Origin: Marinobacter sp. C7
GTDB lineage: Bacteria; Pseudomonadota; Gammaproteobacteria; Pseudomonadales; Oleiphilaceae
Direction of reading: 5' to 3'
NCBI RefSeq assembly: GCF_022343555.1
Contig: NZ_JAKQZH010000001.1
Coordinates: 310,001 to 374,000 of the forward strand
Length of the DNA: 64,000 bases
Below the pieces are notes generated by a model. That model ran no database searches. It saw only the letters and a list, made by a program, of their open reading frames with translations, and was not told the DNA's origin. Of the stretch, positions 1 through 8,809 are shown in pieces (the stretch's first letter is position 1; each line of letters starts with the position of its first letter). The position numbers and the translations under genes were made by a program.

Positions 1-16
1 CTCCTGGTTTGTCGAT

Positions 17-46
17 CCCCGCATACCCAATTTTGGGGATGCGGGG
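17..46. other. Near-perfect hairpin upstream of the first gene
   Basis: Arms CCCCGCAT (17-24) and ATGCGGGG (39-46) are perfectly complementary, and the interior continues pairing (CCCAA with TTGGG) apart from one mismatch. No T-run follows on either strand, so it is not a convincing intrinsic terminator. It could close a transcription unit lying left of the window or act as an operator or leader hairpin for the lipoprotein gene. The hairpin is plain; its role is unknown. Confidence 0.35.
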
Positions 47-100
47 GGAGGTTGAAATTATTAAGTATTACTTTCGACTTCCCTGATAACCGGAGAAAAT

Positions 101-1768
101 ATGAAAGTATTCAAGTTCGGCTCCCTGGCTTTGGCCCTGGCACTCAGTGCCTGTGGTGGTGACAACGGCAGCGCTTCTTCGAGTGCCCAGACGGACGATA
201 CGGCGGCGCCGGAAGATACTAAAACGGGCGTCTTCACGGATAGTGCAGTTGCGAACATCCAGTACCAGACCGAGACCCAAAGCGGCTTTACCAATGCTCT
301 TGGTGAATACGAGTACGTTGAGGGTGAAACGGTAACCTTCAGCATTGGCGGCATCGAGCTGCCCCCGGTCCCGGCAACCGGGCGTGTGACGCCCGCCGAC
401 ATGACCGCTGTGGAAAGCTCCACTGACCAGCTGACCAATATCCTGAGGTTGCTGCAAAGCCTGGACGAGGATGGCAACCCGGATAACGGCATCACCATCA
501 CTGCTGAAACCCACACGGCGCTGGAGAATGCCCTGTTGGTGGTGGATCAGCCAGCGGCCGAGTTTGAAGCGCAGTTTGCTAATGAAGTCGCTACTACGGT
601 CAGCAAAACGCTGATCAGTGCGGAGGAGGCCGAAGCCCATTTCTATGCGTCCCAGAAAGCGGACCTGCGTGGCAGCTGGGTATTCGTCGAACCGGCCGGT
701 GAAAGCAGTAATGGCCAGGGACCGGATGGTGAAGAAGTCAATGTACTGACTTTCCTCGACGGTGGTACCTACATCCTTGCCCACAAATACGGCAACGACG
801 ATCAGGGCGCGGCAACGGCGGAATGGGGCACGTACACATGGGACCCGGCAACCGGGGCGCTGACTGTCACGGTGCTCGGTGAGTCGGAAGGTGGCGAAGG
901 AGGCCTGTGTCCGGGCCTTGCAGTGGACGTGGGAGACTGTACGGAAACCGTTCAACTGGTGGGCGACGAGTTGCACTTTGGCAGCGAGGCCGCGGCCGCG
1001 ACGCCTTTCCAGTCCATCGAGGATGCCGGCAACCCCTACGTCGGCGCCTGGTACCTTCCAGAAGGGGAAGGCTTCAATGTGCTGACCATTCTGGATGACA
1101 GCCATTACGTGATTGCCCATAACGCCAATGGCGAGGTGTACGCAGGTGACGATCTGGTGGCGGTTTCCTCCGAGTGGGGGACCTACAGCGTTGCCAGCGG
1201 CAGCTTTCAGGTGACCGGCGTCGAAAAGGAAACGGATGGTCCGGGCGGATTGTATGATGCCAGCGGCACAGGAGGGGTGAGCGCAGCGTCAGAGGTGACA
1301 GCGTACGGAGACCTTCAGCTGGAACCCTCAGGTGATGCCATGATCGCGCTCCGAAAGGTTGGTCGGTTCAGCGTCGAGCTGAGCGATCTGGCCGGTAATA
1401 CCAGCAGTATCATTGTCGAGCGTACCGGTGATCGCTTTGCAAACGGAGTGAGCAAGGCATTTGAATTTGATCTGGTGGGTGAGAACGATGCAGCCGAGGT
1501 AACCCTGGAGTCCAACGCCACCGGTTCGGTTACCTATCTGGCCGATAATGAAAGTACCCTCATTGATGCCTGGTCCGTGAATGCCGCCGGCACTCTTGCC
1601 TACGAAGAGACCAACCCGGCCGATTCGTCCACGGGGAGCTGGGTGTTTGCCCCTATCAAGACCGGTGACGGAAAAGAATGGGCGCTGGTGGATTTCCGGC
1701 ACATTGACGGCACTACCGAGAGCCTTCTGGGCTTTTATATCAGTGAGCTGAAACCGCTGCCGCAGTAA
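101..1768 (+). CDS. Predicted lipoprotein with duplicated beta-rich domains
   Basis: The 555-residue product starts with a lipoprotein signal (hydrophobic stretch, lipobox LSAC with Cys18) followed by a Ser/Asp-rich linker, so it should be a lipid-anchored envelope protein. Two internal segments resemble each other: one around residues 185-270 and one around 310-390. Each runs as a G-x-W strand, 'NVLT-LD', a 'Y-I/V-AH' strand and 'EWGTY'. I do not recognise a named family. A GGAG box lies about 4-8 bases before the ATG. The gene is monocistronic, ending at a hairpin shared with the convergent luxR-type gene. The call as lipoprotein is firm; the function is unknown. Confidence 0.8.
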   Translation: MKVFKFGSLALALALSACGGDNGSASSSAQTDDTAAPEDTKTGVFTDSAVANIQYQTETQSGFTNALGEYEYVEGETVTFSIGGIELPPVPATGRVTPADMTAVESSTDQLTNILRLLQSLDEDGNPDNGITITAETHTALENALLVVDQPAAEFEAQFANEVATTVSKTLISAEEAEAHFYASQKADLRGSWVFVEPAGESSNGQGPDGEEVNVLTFLDGGTYILAHKYGNDDQGAATAEWGTYTWDPATGALTVTVLGESEGGEGGLCPGLAVDVGDCTETVQLVGDELHFGSEAAAATPFQSIEDAGNPYVGAWYLPEGEGFNVLTILDDSHYVIAHNANGEVYAGDDLVAVSSEWGTYSVASGSFQVTGVEKETDGPGGLYDASGTGGVSAASEVTAYGDLQLEPSGDAMIALRKVGRFSVELSDLAGNTSSIIVERTGDRFANGVSKAFEFDLVGENDAAEVTLESNATGSVTYLADNESTLIDAWSVNAAGTLAYEETNPADSSTGSWVFAPIKTGDGKEWALVDFRHIDGTTESLLGFYISELKPLPQ

Positions 1769-1796
1769 CTCAGCAGCGTTTCAAAGAGGGTGAGTG

Positions 1797-1834
1797 TGCA
1801 AGGCGAACTCTTATGGGTTCGCCTTGCATGTTTC
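1797..1834. terminator. Shared hairpin terminator between convergent genes
   Basis: A 12-bp perfect stem (TGCAAGGCGAAC at 1797-1808, GTTCGCCTTGCA at 1817-1828) with an 8-base loop sits between the stop of the lipoprotein gene and the stop of the minus-strand LuxR-type gene. The plus-side tail (TGTTTC) is a weak T-run, so termination is likely but not textbook. Confidence 0.6.
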
Positions 1835-1849
1835 ATTGATGGACTGTTT

Positions 1850-3034
1850 CTAACCGAGGGCTCGCACCAGCATGGATACCAACTCGGTCTGTTTGCGATA
1901 GCCGTTTTTCGCCAACAGGCTCTTGATGTGTTGCCGGGCGGTGTGGATGGAAATCTGTTTTCTCTCGGCGACATCGCTGGCACTCAGGCCCTGGGCCAGG
2001 TCTGCGGCGACAGCGGCTTCGGCCGGTGTGCACTGAAACAGCGTCTGTAGTCGTTCCTGATCCGGCTCCAGCGATGAGTCAAAACAGAACAATTCCGCCA
2101 ATACGCCGTTATTCTCGGCGCTATCGGCGATCAGGGGTGTCAGACAGACCGCGATACGTTCATGGCCGCGACTGGTAAATACTGTTTGCGGCGAGAGAAT
2201 GCCCTTGTGAGAGAGGATGATGCAGGTGGTAATGGCATCCTGCAGCCTGCGGGTAATGCGACGGTCTGAGCTTTGCAATCGCTCGGAGCCAGTAATGGAC
2301 AGGCTTCTGCTGTTTTCCATAAGAGCCAGGGCCGCGTCGTTGGCCTGGGCGATGTTGCCCAGTGCGTTGAAGACGATGAGCGGTTTTTTTACGTGGTTGA
2401 GCGCCATCGCCAGGTTTTCATTATCGCTGCGGGTCTCATACAGCTTCAGATGCAGGGCCACGGCATTCTCGATATGGGGTGCCAGCAGATTCATCTGCAG
2501 AAGTTCGTCAGCGGTATAGGGGCCGAATTGCTTGTGTCGGTTGGCCATGAACACCACGCTGGTGCCGTTTTCACGGGTAACCAGCATTCCCGCGCTATCG
2601 CCCATTCCAACCTGCTCGGCCCAGGCGCGGCTTTCAGGGCCAAGAATGTCGAGAATGGTACGACTGGTGTCGCCACGAAGAAAAGAATCGAACTGGCGGG
2701 GCGGAAGCTGGCGATAGCGGGTCAGGGCTTCATCCCGTTCCGGCAGGTCGCTGTTGATGTACCACTCTTCGAAGCCTTCGGGATAGCCAAAAGTCCAGCC
2801 ATACACCATGCGCTGAGGGCTGCTGGTGAGGCCCAGAATGCCGCCTTGCAGAGCTTTGAAGTGATGCTGGAAAGCGTCAAAGAAAGGCTGGAAGCCGGTA
2901 TTGTCATGCAGGCACCGGTACAGGGTGCTGACGAGTCTGTTGTATGCCTGCAGATCCTCGCCTTCAAGCGAGGGAAGAGGCAGAGAGAGTCCTTCTGCGG
3001 AATCCGGCAAACCGGAAACGTTCAAGCTGGCCAA
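1850..3034 (-). CDS. LuxR-type transcriptional regulator
   Basis: The last 60 or so residues of this 394-aa protein form a LuxR/GerE helix-turn-helix: a CTPAEAAVAADLAQGLSASD segment is followed by VAERKQISIHTARQHIKSLL. The first 300 residues are a probable sensory region with no phosphoacceptor receiver domain, so it is more like a ligand- or PAS-type regulator than a two-component response regulator. The reading frame has no early ATG. The assigned start is a TTG at 3034, with a weak AAGGG about 10 bases upstream, so the N-terminus is uncertain. The target genes are unknown; it stands alone between the convergent lipoprotein gene and the TetR-type gene. Confidence 0.82.
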   Translation of the reverse strand: MASLNVSGLPDSAEGLSLPLPSLEGEDLQAYNRLVSTLYRCLHDNTGFQPFFDAFQHHFKALQGGILGLTSSPQRMVYGWTFGYPEGFEEWYINSDLPERDEALTRYRQLPPRQFDSFLRGDTSRTILDILGPESRAWAEQVGMGDSAGMLVTRENGTSVVFMANRHKQFGPYTADELLQMNLLAPHIENAVALHLKLYETRSDNENLAMALNHVKKPLIVFNALGNIAQANDAALALMENSRSLSITGSERLQSSDRRITRRLQDAITTCIILSHKGILSPQTVFTSRGHERIAVCLTPLIADSAENNGVLAELFCFDSSLEPDQERLQTLFQCTPAEAAVAADLAQGLSASDVAERKQISIHTARQHIKSLLAKNGYRKQTELVSMLVRALG

Positions 3035-3242
3035 AGTGGCGGGTCCCTTTCGTCCGAGGCATTCACATTTCGCTACTTGGCGTAATATGAGGCCGCAGTG
3101 GTCCTGGTCAGTATCAAAAGATGCATTTAGATCGGTTTCATCTTAGTCGAGCCGCGCCCCAGGAACGTAAAATATAGTAAAAGCGTGATTGAACCCATCG
3201 CCTTTGCAGTGGTGGCGTGTCAGGACGGGCCAATTAACGCCG

Positions 3243-3848
3243 CTAACCCAGCAAACGCCAGAACTGGCGCCGGAAAAACGGCGCCTCCTGCTTCAGCGAG
3301 AACAGGCGGGGGGCGAACAGCCAGGTCTGGGTGATGCCCATCAGGTAGGTGTAACAGAGCAGACCAAGGTCCTCCGGCCGTTCGGCGTTATCGATCAAAG
3401 AGCGGGCCTGCGCCTCGGCGGTCAACGCACTGAATAGGGCGACGATGGATTGCGTGAGTTTGCGTTCGCGTTTAAGCGTCCGACTCATGGCGTCGGTGAG
3501 TTCGGTCTTGTTCAACAGAATCTCGAAGGACTGCCGGTACCGACGATCATTGGCCAGAAGATATAGCCACTGGTCAATGAAGTGCGTCATCGCTTCAATC
3601 GGCCAATCGGCCATGCCACCGCATTCTTCCACCAGCGCTTCAAGCGGCTCCTGGGAATAGGCGAGTACGGCTTCGTACAGATCGTCCTTGTTCTCGAAGT
3701 GCCAGTAAATCGGCCCCCGGCTGCAGCCAGCTTCCCTGGCAATGCGGCTCAGGGTGGTCAATGAGTAGCCGTCACGACTGAAGAGCTTGAGGGCGGCTTC
3801 AAGAACGGTCTGCCGTGTTTTCTCTGCTTCTTCCTTGGTACGACGCAT
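3243..3848 (-). CDS. TetR-family transcriptional repressor
   Basis: This is a 201-aa TetR/AcrR-type regulator. The N-terminal helix-turn-helix is visible: an AALKLFSRDGYSLTTLSRIA stretch, then GCSRGPIYWHFENKDDL (about residues 18-60). A divergent all-helical ligand domain follows. I chose the ATG at 3848 (MRRTKEEAEKTRQ) because it gives the usual TetR N-terminus; the frame stays open for another 60 codons upstream through the 27-bp inverted-repeat element, which is probably non-coding. No efflux pump or other obvious target is adjacent, so the inducer and regulon cannot be inferred. Confidence 0.85.
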   Translation of the reverse strand: MRRTKEEAEKTRQTVLEAALKLFSRDGYSLTTLSRIAREAGCSRGPIYWHFENKDDLYEAVLAYSQEPLEALVEECGGMADWPIEAMTHFIDQWLYLLANDRRYRQSFEILLNKTELTDAMSRTLKRERKLTQSIVALFSALTAEAQARSLIDNAERPEDLGLLCYTYLMGITQTWLFAPRLFSLKQEAPFFRRQFWRLLG

Positions 3849-3886
3849 TGATGTTTTTCTTCTGTGCCTGGCTTGGGAGTTGCGGT

Positions 3887-3997
3887 CCGGTGTGGGGGAA
3901 GGCTTTCCAAAACACGCTCCTTCGGCACGTCCATGTGACGCTTGAGCTCCGCCATCCATGGCTCCGCACAGTTTTGGAAAGCCTTCCCCCACACCGG
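3887..3997. repeat. 111-bp element bounded by a perfect 27-bp inverted repeat
   Basis: The left arm (3887-3913) and right arm (3971-3997) are exact reverse complements over 27 bases. They start CCGGTGTGGGGGAAGGC and enclose a 57-base core. Both strands read open in at least one frame with the same end peptides (WGKAFQN and VLESLPPHR), as expected for an inverted repeat. The element lies between the terminator of the guanidine operon and the start of the TetR-type gene. It has no transposase gene and looks like a small non-autonomous repeat. That similar copies occur elsewhere in Marinobacter genomes is my recollection and was not checked. Confidence 0.7.
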
Positions 3998-4015
3998 CCC
4001 TGTCCGAGTCTATAC

Positions 4016-4043
4016 AAAAAAGGGGCACGAATGCTTGTGCCCC
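4016..4043 (-). terminator. Intrinsic terminator of the guanidine operon
   Basis: Read on the minus strand, a 7-bp stem (GGGGCAC at 4043-4037 and GTGCCCC at 4028-4022) with an 8-base loop is followed directly by six T residues (4021-4016). It sits 28 bases after the stop codon of the binding-protein gene, so the operon appears to end there. Confidence 0.85.
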
Positions 4044-4070
4044 GGAGTTCTATACAGAGATTGCGCTAGC

Positions 4071-5138
4071 TTAAAGCTCGCCTTCAGCCGCCATCTCCAT
4101 ATAGTCATCATTAAACCGGAACTGCACATTCCCGGAATCGCCCATGATGGTGCCATCCGGGAACTCGATACCGACAAAGTCCGGGGTCATGGCACCCTGG
4201 CCCAGCAGGCCCTTATCGAACGAGAACTGACGGACGCTGTCCATCGCCTCGAAGGCTTCCTCGCTGTTGATGAAATCCACCGACATCTGCGGCTCCCAGA
4301 ACATCTTCATGCCAGCCAGCTGGGCCTCGTAGCCGGCCTGGTCGGTGCCGGACAACTCGCCCAGGAAGGCACGGGCTTCCTGACCTTCCTCGGAGTCGGA
4401 AGACAGAATGCTCATGGTCTCGTACCAGGCACCTACGAGGGCTTTACCCAACGCCGGGTTGTCCGCGAGGGTGTCGGTATTCACCAGGGTCAGGTCCTTG
4501 ATGTGGCCGGGGATCTGGCTGGAATCAAACAGTTTGGTGGCTCCCGGATAGGCTTCGACTTCTGCCAGCAACGGGTTCCAGGTGGCGACATGGCGAACGT
4601 CATCGGTCTGGAAGGCTGAGACCAGATCGGCATCGGAGATGTTCACCACACTGATGTCACGCTCTTCGAGGCCGACCGTATCCAGGGCCCGAACCAGGAG
4701 ATAATGGGACACTGACAGTTCCACCAGGTGCACGGTCTCACCCTCCAGTTCCTCGATGGATTTGGCATCCTTCGAGACCAGGCCGTCGTTGCCGTTGGAG
4801 TAGTCACCGACGATCAGGGCGGTGGTGTCGACACCGGAGGCCGCCGGAATGGACAGGCCGTCCATGCTGGTGGCTACCACGCCGTCGAACTGGCCGGCGG
4901 TGTACTGGTTGATGGACTCGATGTAGTCGTTGACCTGCACGATATCCACCTCGATATCGTACTTGTCCGCCCACTTCTTCATGATGCCGCTGTCCTCAGC
5001 ATACTGCCAGGGTACCCAGCCGGCGTAGATGGTCCAGGCGATACTGAATGAATCCTTCTCCTGGGCGAGGGCGCCCATGGACAGGGACGTGGCCAGCAGG
5101 CCGGCACCCAGTTGTTTGCTCAGATAACGTGTTTTCAT
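4071..5138 (-). CDS. ABC transporter periplasmic binding protein, guanidine/urea-carboxylase associated
   Basis: The 355-aa protein has a Sec signal peptide ending near ALAQ (residue 26) followed by a NitT/TauT-type solute-binding fold ('IAWTIYAGWVPWQYAEDSG'). Binding proteins of this type are repeatedly found beside 'urea carboxylase' genes. Because this operon is led by a guanidine riboswitch, guanidine or a derivative is the best substrate guess. It follows the carboxylase by 54 bases and is closed by a terminator. No permease or ATPase gene is adjacent, so its membrane partners must be encoded elsewhere or be absent. Family confidence is high; the substrate is inferred. Confidence 0.85.
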   Translation of the reverse strand: MKTRYLSKQLGAGLLATSLSMGALAQEKDSFSIAWTIYAGWVPWQYAEDSGIMKKWADKYDIEVDIVQVNDYIESINQYTAGQFDGVVATSMDGLSIPAASGVDTTALIVGDYSNGNDGLVSKDAKSIEELEGETVHLVELSVSHYLLVRALDTVGLEERDISVVNISDADLVSAFQTDDVRHVATWNPLLAEVEAYPGATKLFDSSQIPGHIKDLTLVNTDTLADNPALGKALVGAWYETMSILSSDSEEGQEARAFLGELSGTDQAGYEAQLAGMKMFWEPQMSVDFINSEEAFEAMDSVRQFSFDKGLLGQGAMTPDFVGIEFPDGTIMGDSGNVQFRFNDDYMEMAAEGEL

Positions 5139-5192
5139 GGTAACTCTCCTCGGGCGGTGCCCGTCTGATAATGTCGTTTTCGGTTGTTGGCG

Positions 5193-8100
5193 TCAGGCTG
5201 GTTGTTCTTCCACAATCACCACCGGCGTGCCCGGGGAAACCGCCTGGCCCGCCTCCCGGCGAACCTCGACGATCCGGCCACCGACGGGGCTCAGCAGTTC
5301 GATTTCCATCTTCATGGACTCCACCACCGCCACCGGGCGCTGGGCCTCGATCATCTGGCCCGGTTTCACCAGGCACTCCCAGACATTGCCGGCGACATGG
5401 CTTTCGACCGCGTGCTGGCCATCGGGCAGGTTGGCAATATCGTCCTCACCGGTGTCCTCGATGGGCGTCTCGGCACTGAAGTTGATCTGGCCGGACTCGA
5501 TCCAGCGTTGCAGTTCCTGATCGAACGCCTGTTGGCGTTTGCCGGTGAATTCGGCAATCTCCCGGTCGTGATTGCCCAGGAACTGTTCGTAGTCCTTCAG
5601 GTTGAAACGGGTCTCCTCGACTTTGATCGGGTAGTCGCCGTTGGGGAAATCGCGGCGGATGCGCTGGAGTTCCTCGGCACTGACTTCATAGAAGCGGACC
5701 TGATCGAAGAACCGCAGCAGCCAGGGCTTGCCCTCCTCGAAGAAGTCGGTGGTGCGGTAGCGGCTCCACATCTGCAGGGTCCGGCCGACAAACTGATAGC
5801 CGCCGGGGCCCTCCATGCCGTAGATGCACAGGTAGGCGCCGCCGATACCCACGGAGTTTTCCGCGGTCCAGGTTCGGGCGGGGTTATACTTGGTGGTGAC
5901 CAGGCGGTGGCGCGGGTCCATGGGGGTCGCGACCGGCGCTCCCAGGTACACATCGCCCAGGCCCATCACCAGGTAACTGGCGTCAAAGACCGTTTTCTTG
6001 ACCTCGTCGATGCTGTCCAGGCCGTTGATGCGGCGTATGAACTCCAGGTTGCTCGGGCACCAGGGTGCGTCCTTACGGACCGACTGCATGTATTTCTGGA
6101 TGGCCGTCCGGCAGGCCTCGTCATCCCAGGATAGCGGCAGGTGCACGATGCGGGCCGGTACATCCCATTCTGGCTGCTGTTCCAGTTCCTGCTCGGCACT
6201 GACCAGGAGGCTCAGCAAGTCGGTCTGGCTCAGGGTCAGGCTGTCGTAATGCACCTGCAGGGACCGGATGCCCGGCGTCAGCTCCAGAATGGCCGGATGC
6301 GCCTGTTCCCGCAGCCAAAGCATCAGGGCATGGGCCCGGAAGCGCAGCCGGATGTCCAGCTCCATGGGGCCATATTCCACCAGCAGATAATTGTCGCCCG
6401 CGGCCCGGTAAACCACACCGGTCTCATGCTCGGAGGACGGCAGGGAACGCAGTACCGGCGTCTCACGGCGGGTGGGAGTGACCCGGACGGTCGCCGGGAT
6501 GAGGGTATCGAGAGATTCTTCCAGCGCCTCCCGCAGGGCCACGGCCTGATCCTGGGTGACCGGCACGAAGCGTACTTTGTCCCCGGCTTTCAATTGCCCG
6601 AGCTTCCAGAGATCGGCGCTGATCACCGTGACCGGGCAGACAAAGCCGCCCAGACTCGGGCCGTCCGGGCCAAGGATGACCGGCATGTCACCGGTGAAAT
6701 CCACAGTGCCTACCGCGTAGGCGTTGTCGTGAATGTTGGATGGGTGCATGCCCGCCTCGCCACCGTCACTGCGGGCCCATTCCGGTTTCGGGCCGATCAG
6801 GCGTACACCGGTGCGGCTGGAGTTGTAGTGGATCTCCCATTCGCTGGCGAAGAACGTTTCGATGTCATCTTCGGTGAAGTAATCCGGTGCGCCATGGGGG
6901 CCATAGGTGACATGCAGGGACCAGGTTTTGCCGATTGCAGGCTTCATGCCCTTGCCGAGTTCGGCCGCGTTGGTCGGAGCAGCATCACCCAGATGAAGAA
7001 CGTCGCCGGCCCGCAGAGCACGACCGCAATGGCCACCGAACTGACCGAGGGTGAAGGTGCTGCGAGAGCCCAGGTAGTCCGGGCAATCCAGTCCGCCCCG
7101 AAACAGAACGTAGGCGCGTGCGCCGGCACCCGTGACCGCCCCGAGAGTCAAAGTGGCACCCGCGGGCACGTCGATCACCTGCCAGAGGGGCAGCGCGGCT
7201 CCCTCGAGAGTCGCTTCCAGTTCTGCACCGGCCACGACGATCTGGGTGCTGCGGTTGAACTTGAGGGTCGGGCCCTTGAGTGTGACCTCAAGGCCCGCGG
7301 CGTCCCGGTCATTGCCCAGCAGACGGTTACCGAGACGGAAGGAATAACTGTCGAAAGGCCCGGAAGGCGGCACCCCGACTTCCCAGTAACCAACCCGTCC
7401 CGGGTAGTCCTGGACGGTGGTCATGGTCCCGCCGGACAGAACATCCACGGTGGCTGGGAGGTAACGGAATTCGTTGAGGGTACGCGTGTAGAGTCTGCTC
7501 TCCCGGAACCGGGCGTCTTCCAGCACCTGCTGGACATAGTGGCAGTTCGTCTCGATACCATAGAGCCGGCTGTCTTTCAGGGCCCGGAGCAGGCTCTGTC
7601 TGGCCGCCTCACGGTCATCCTCATGCACGATCACCTTGGCCAGCATGGGGTCGAACAGGGGCGATACCTCGGTCCCCGGCTGAATCCAGTGGTCAATGCG
7701 CAGCCCGGCATCCGTCGGCCATTCGACGCGCGTAAGCAGGCCGGCGCTGGGCTGAAAATCCTTGTTCGGATCTTCCGCATAGATCCGCGCCTGAATGGCA
7801 TGTCCCTCCGGCCTGAGCACGGCGGCGCGGTGTTCGAGATCGGTCAGGGCACCGGAGCCCAGCTCCACCATCCAGCGAACGATATCGACACCGTAGACCT
7901 GTTCGGTCACGCCATGCTCCACCTGCAGGCGGGTATTGACCTCAAGGAAATAGAACCTGGTGGTATCCGGGTCGAAGATGAATTCCACGGTTCCGGCACT
8001 GCGGTAGGCGATGGATTCGCCCAGGGCCCTGGCAGTCTGATGCATGGCCTGCCGGACCTCGTCAGCAATGCCGGGTGCCGGAGCCTCCTCGATGACTTTC

Positions 8101-8801
8101 TGGTTGCGGCGTTGGGCGGAACAGTCCCGTTCACCGAGGGCCACCACGGTACCCTGGCCGTCCCCGAACAGCTGCACCTCGATATGGCGGGCGTGTTCGA
8201 CAAATTTCTCCAGGAATACGCCGTTGTTGCTGAAGTTGTTCTGGCTGAGCCGCTGTACCGAGTCAAAACTCTTGCGCAGGTCTTCCTCGCTGAAGCAGCG
8301 GGACATACCGATGCCACCCCCGCCGGCGGTGCTCTTGAGCATCACCGGGTAGCCGATTCGACCGGCCTCGGAAACGGCCTCTTCCAGATCAGTGAGCAGA
8401 CCGGTACCCGGCAACAGTGGTACTCCGGCGTTCTCCGCCAGGGCCCGGGCGGTGTGCTTGAGCCCGAACTGTTCCATCTGTTCCGGGGTCGGACCAAGGA
8501 ACACCACGCCCTCGGCCTCACATCGGCGGGCAAAATCCGGGTTCTCGCTCAGAAAGCCATAGCCGGGATGAACGGCTTTGGCGCCGCTTTCCCGGAGGAT
8601 GTCGAACAGGCGATCCTGATTCAGATAGGTCTCACCCGCACTGCCCTCGCCCAGGGACCAGGCCTCATCGGCCTGGCGCACATGGAGAGAGTCGAAGTCG
8701 GCTTCGGCATACACGGCCACCGAAGTGATGCCCATGGCCCGCAGTGTCCGGATGATCCGGACGGCGATGGCGCCCCGGTTGGCAATCAGGACCTTCGTCA
8801 T
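5193..8801 (-). CDS. Biotin-dependent guanidine carboxylase (annotated in many genomes as urea carboxylase)
   Basis: This 1202-aa multidomain enzyme should carboxylate guanidine to carboxyguanidine using ATP and bicarbonate. Domains in order: biotin carboxylase (about 1-450, starting MTKVLIANRGAIAVRI and containing an ATP-grasp core), a KipA/KipI-like carboxyltransferase region (about 465-1050), and a C-terminal biotinyl domain with the ESMKM motif, biotinyl Lys about residue 1164. The ATG at 8801 matches the family N-terminus. An ATG at 8819 has a better-placed GAGG and would add six residues; both overlap the end of the preceding gene. Urea carboxylases and guanidine carboxylases are close homologues; the riboswitch and the two deiminase genes favour guanidine. 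Confidence 0.9.
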   Translation of the reverse strand: MTKVLIANRGAIAVRIIRTLRAMGITSVAVYAEADFDSLHVRQADEAWSLGEGSAGETYLNQDRLFDILRESGAKAVHPGYGFLSENPDFARRCEAEGVVFLGPTPEQMEQFGLKHTARALAENAGVPLLPGTGLLTDLEEAVSEAGRIGYPVMLKSTAGGGGIGMSRCFSEEDLRKSFDSVQRLSQNNFSNNGVFLEKFVEHARHIEVQLFGDGQGTVVALGERDCSAQRRNQKVIEEAPAPGIADEVRQAMHQTARALGESIAYRSAGTVEFIFDPDTTRFYFLEVNTRLQVEHGVTEQVYGVDIVRWMVELGSGALTDLEHRAAVLRPEGHAIQARIYAEDPNKDFQPSAGLLTRVEWPTDAGLRIDHWIQPGTEVSPLFDPMLAKVIVHEDDREAARQSLLRALKDSRLYGIETNCHYVQQVLEDARFRESRLYTRTLNEFRYLPATVDVLSGGTMTTVQDYPGRVGYWEVGVPPSGPFDSYSFRLGNRLLGNDRDAAGLEVTLKGPTLKFNRSTQIVVAGAELEATLEGAALPLWQVIDVPAGATLTLGAVTGAGARAYVLFRGGLDCPDYLGSRSTFTLGQFGGHCGRALRAGDVLHLGDAAPTNAAELGKGMKPAIGKTWSLHVTYGPHGAPDYFTEDDIETFFASEWEIHYNSSRTGVRLIGPKPEWARSDGGEAGMHPSNIHDNAYAVGTVDFTGDMPVILGPDGPSLGGFVCPVTVISADLWKLGQLKAGDKVRFVPVTQDQAVALREALEESLDTLIPATVRVTPTRRETPVLRSLPSSEHETGVVYRAAGDNYLLVEYGPMELDIRLRFRAHALMLWLREQAHPAILELTPGIRSLQVHYDSLTLSQTDLLSLLVSAEQELEQQPEWDVPARIVHLPLSWDDEACRTAIQKYMQSVRKDAPWCPSNLEFIRRINGLDSIDEVKKTVFDASYLVMGLGDVYLGAPVATPMDPRHRLVTTKYNPARTWTAENSVGIGGAYLCIYGMEGPGGYQFVGRTLQMWSRYRTTDFFEEGKPWLLRFFDQVRFYEVSAEELQRIRRDFPNGDYPIKVEETRFNLKDYEQFLGNHDREIAEFTGKRQQAFDQELQRWIESGQINFSAETPIEDTGEDDIANLPDGQHAVESHVAGNVWECLVKPGQMIEAQRPVAVVESMKMEIELLSPVGGRIVEVRREAGQAVSPGTPVVIVEEQPA

Positions 8802-8809
8802 GTTGCGGC

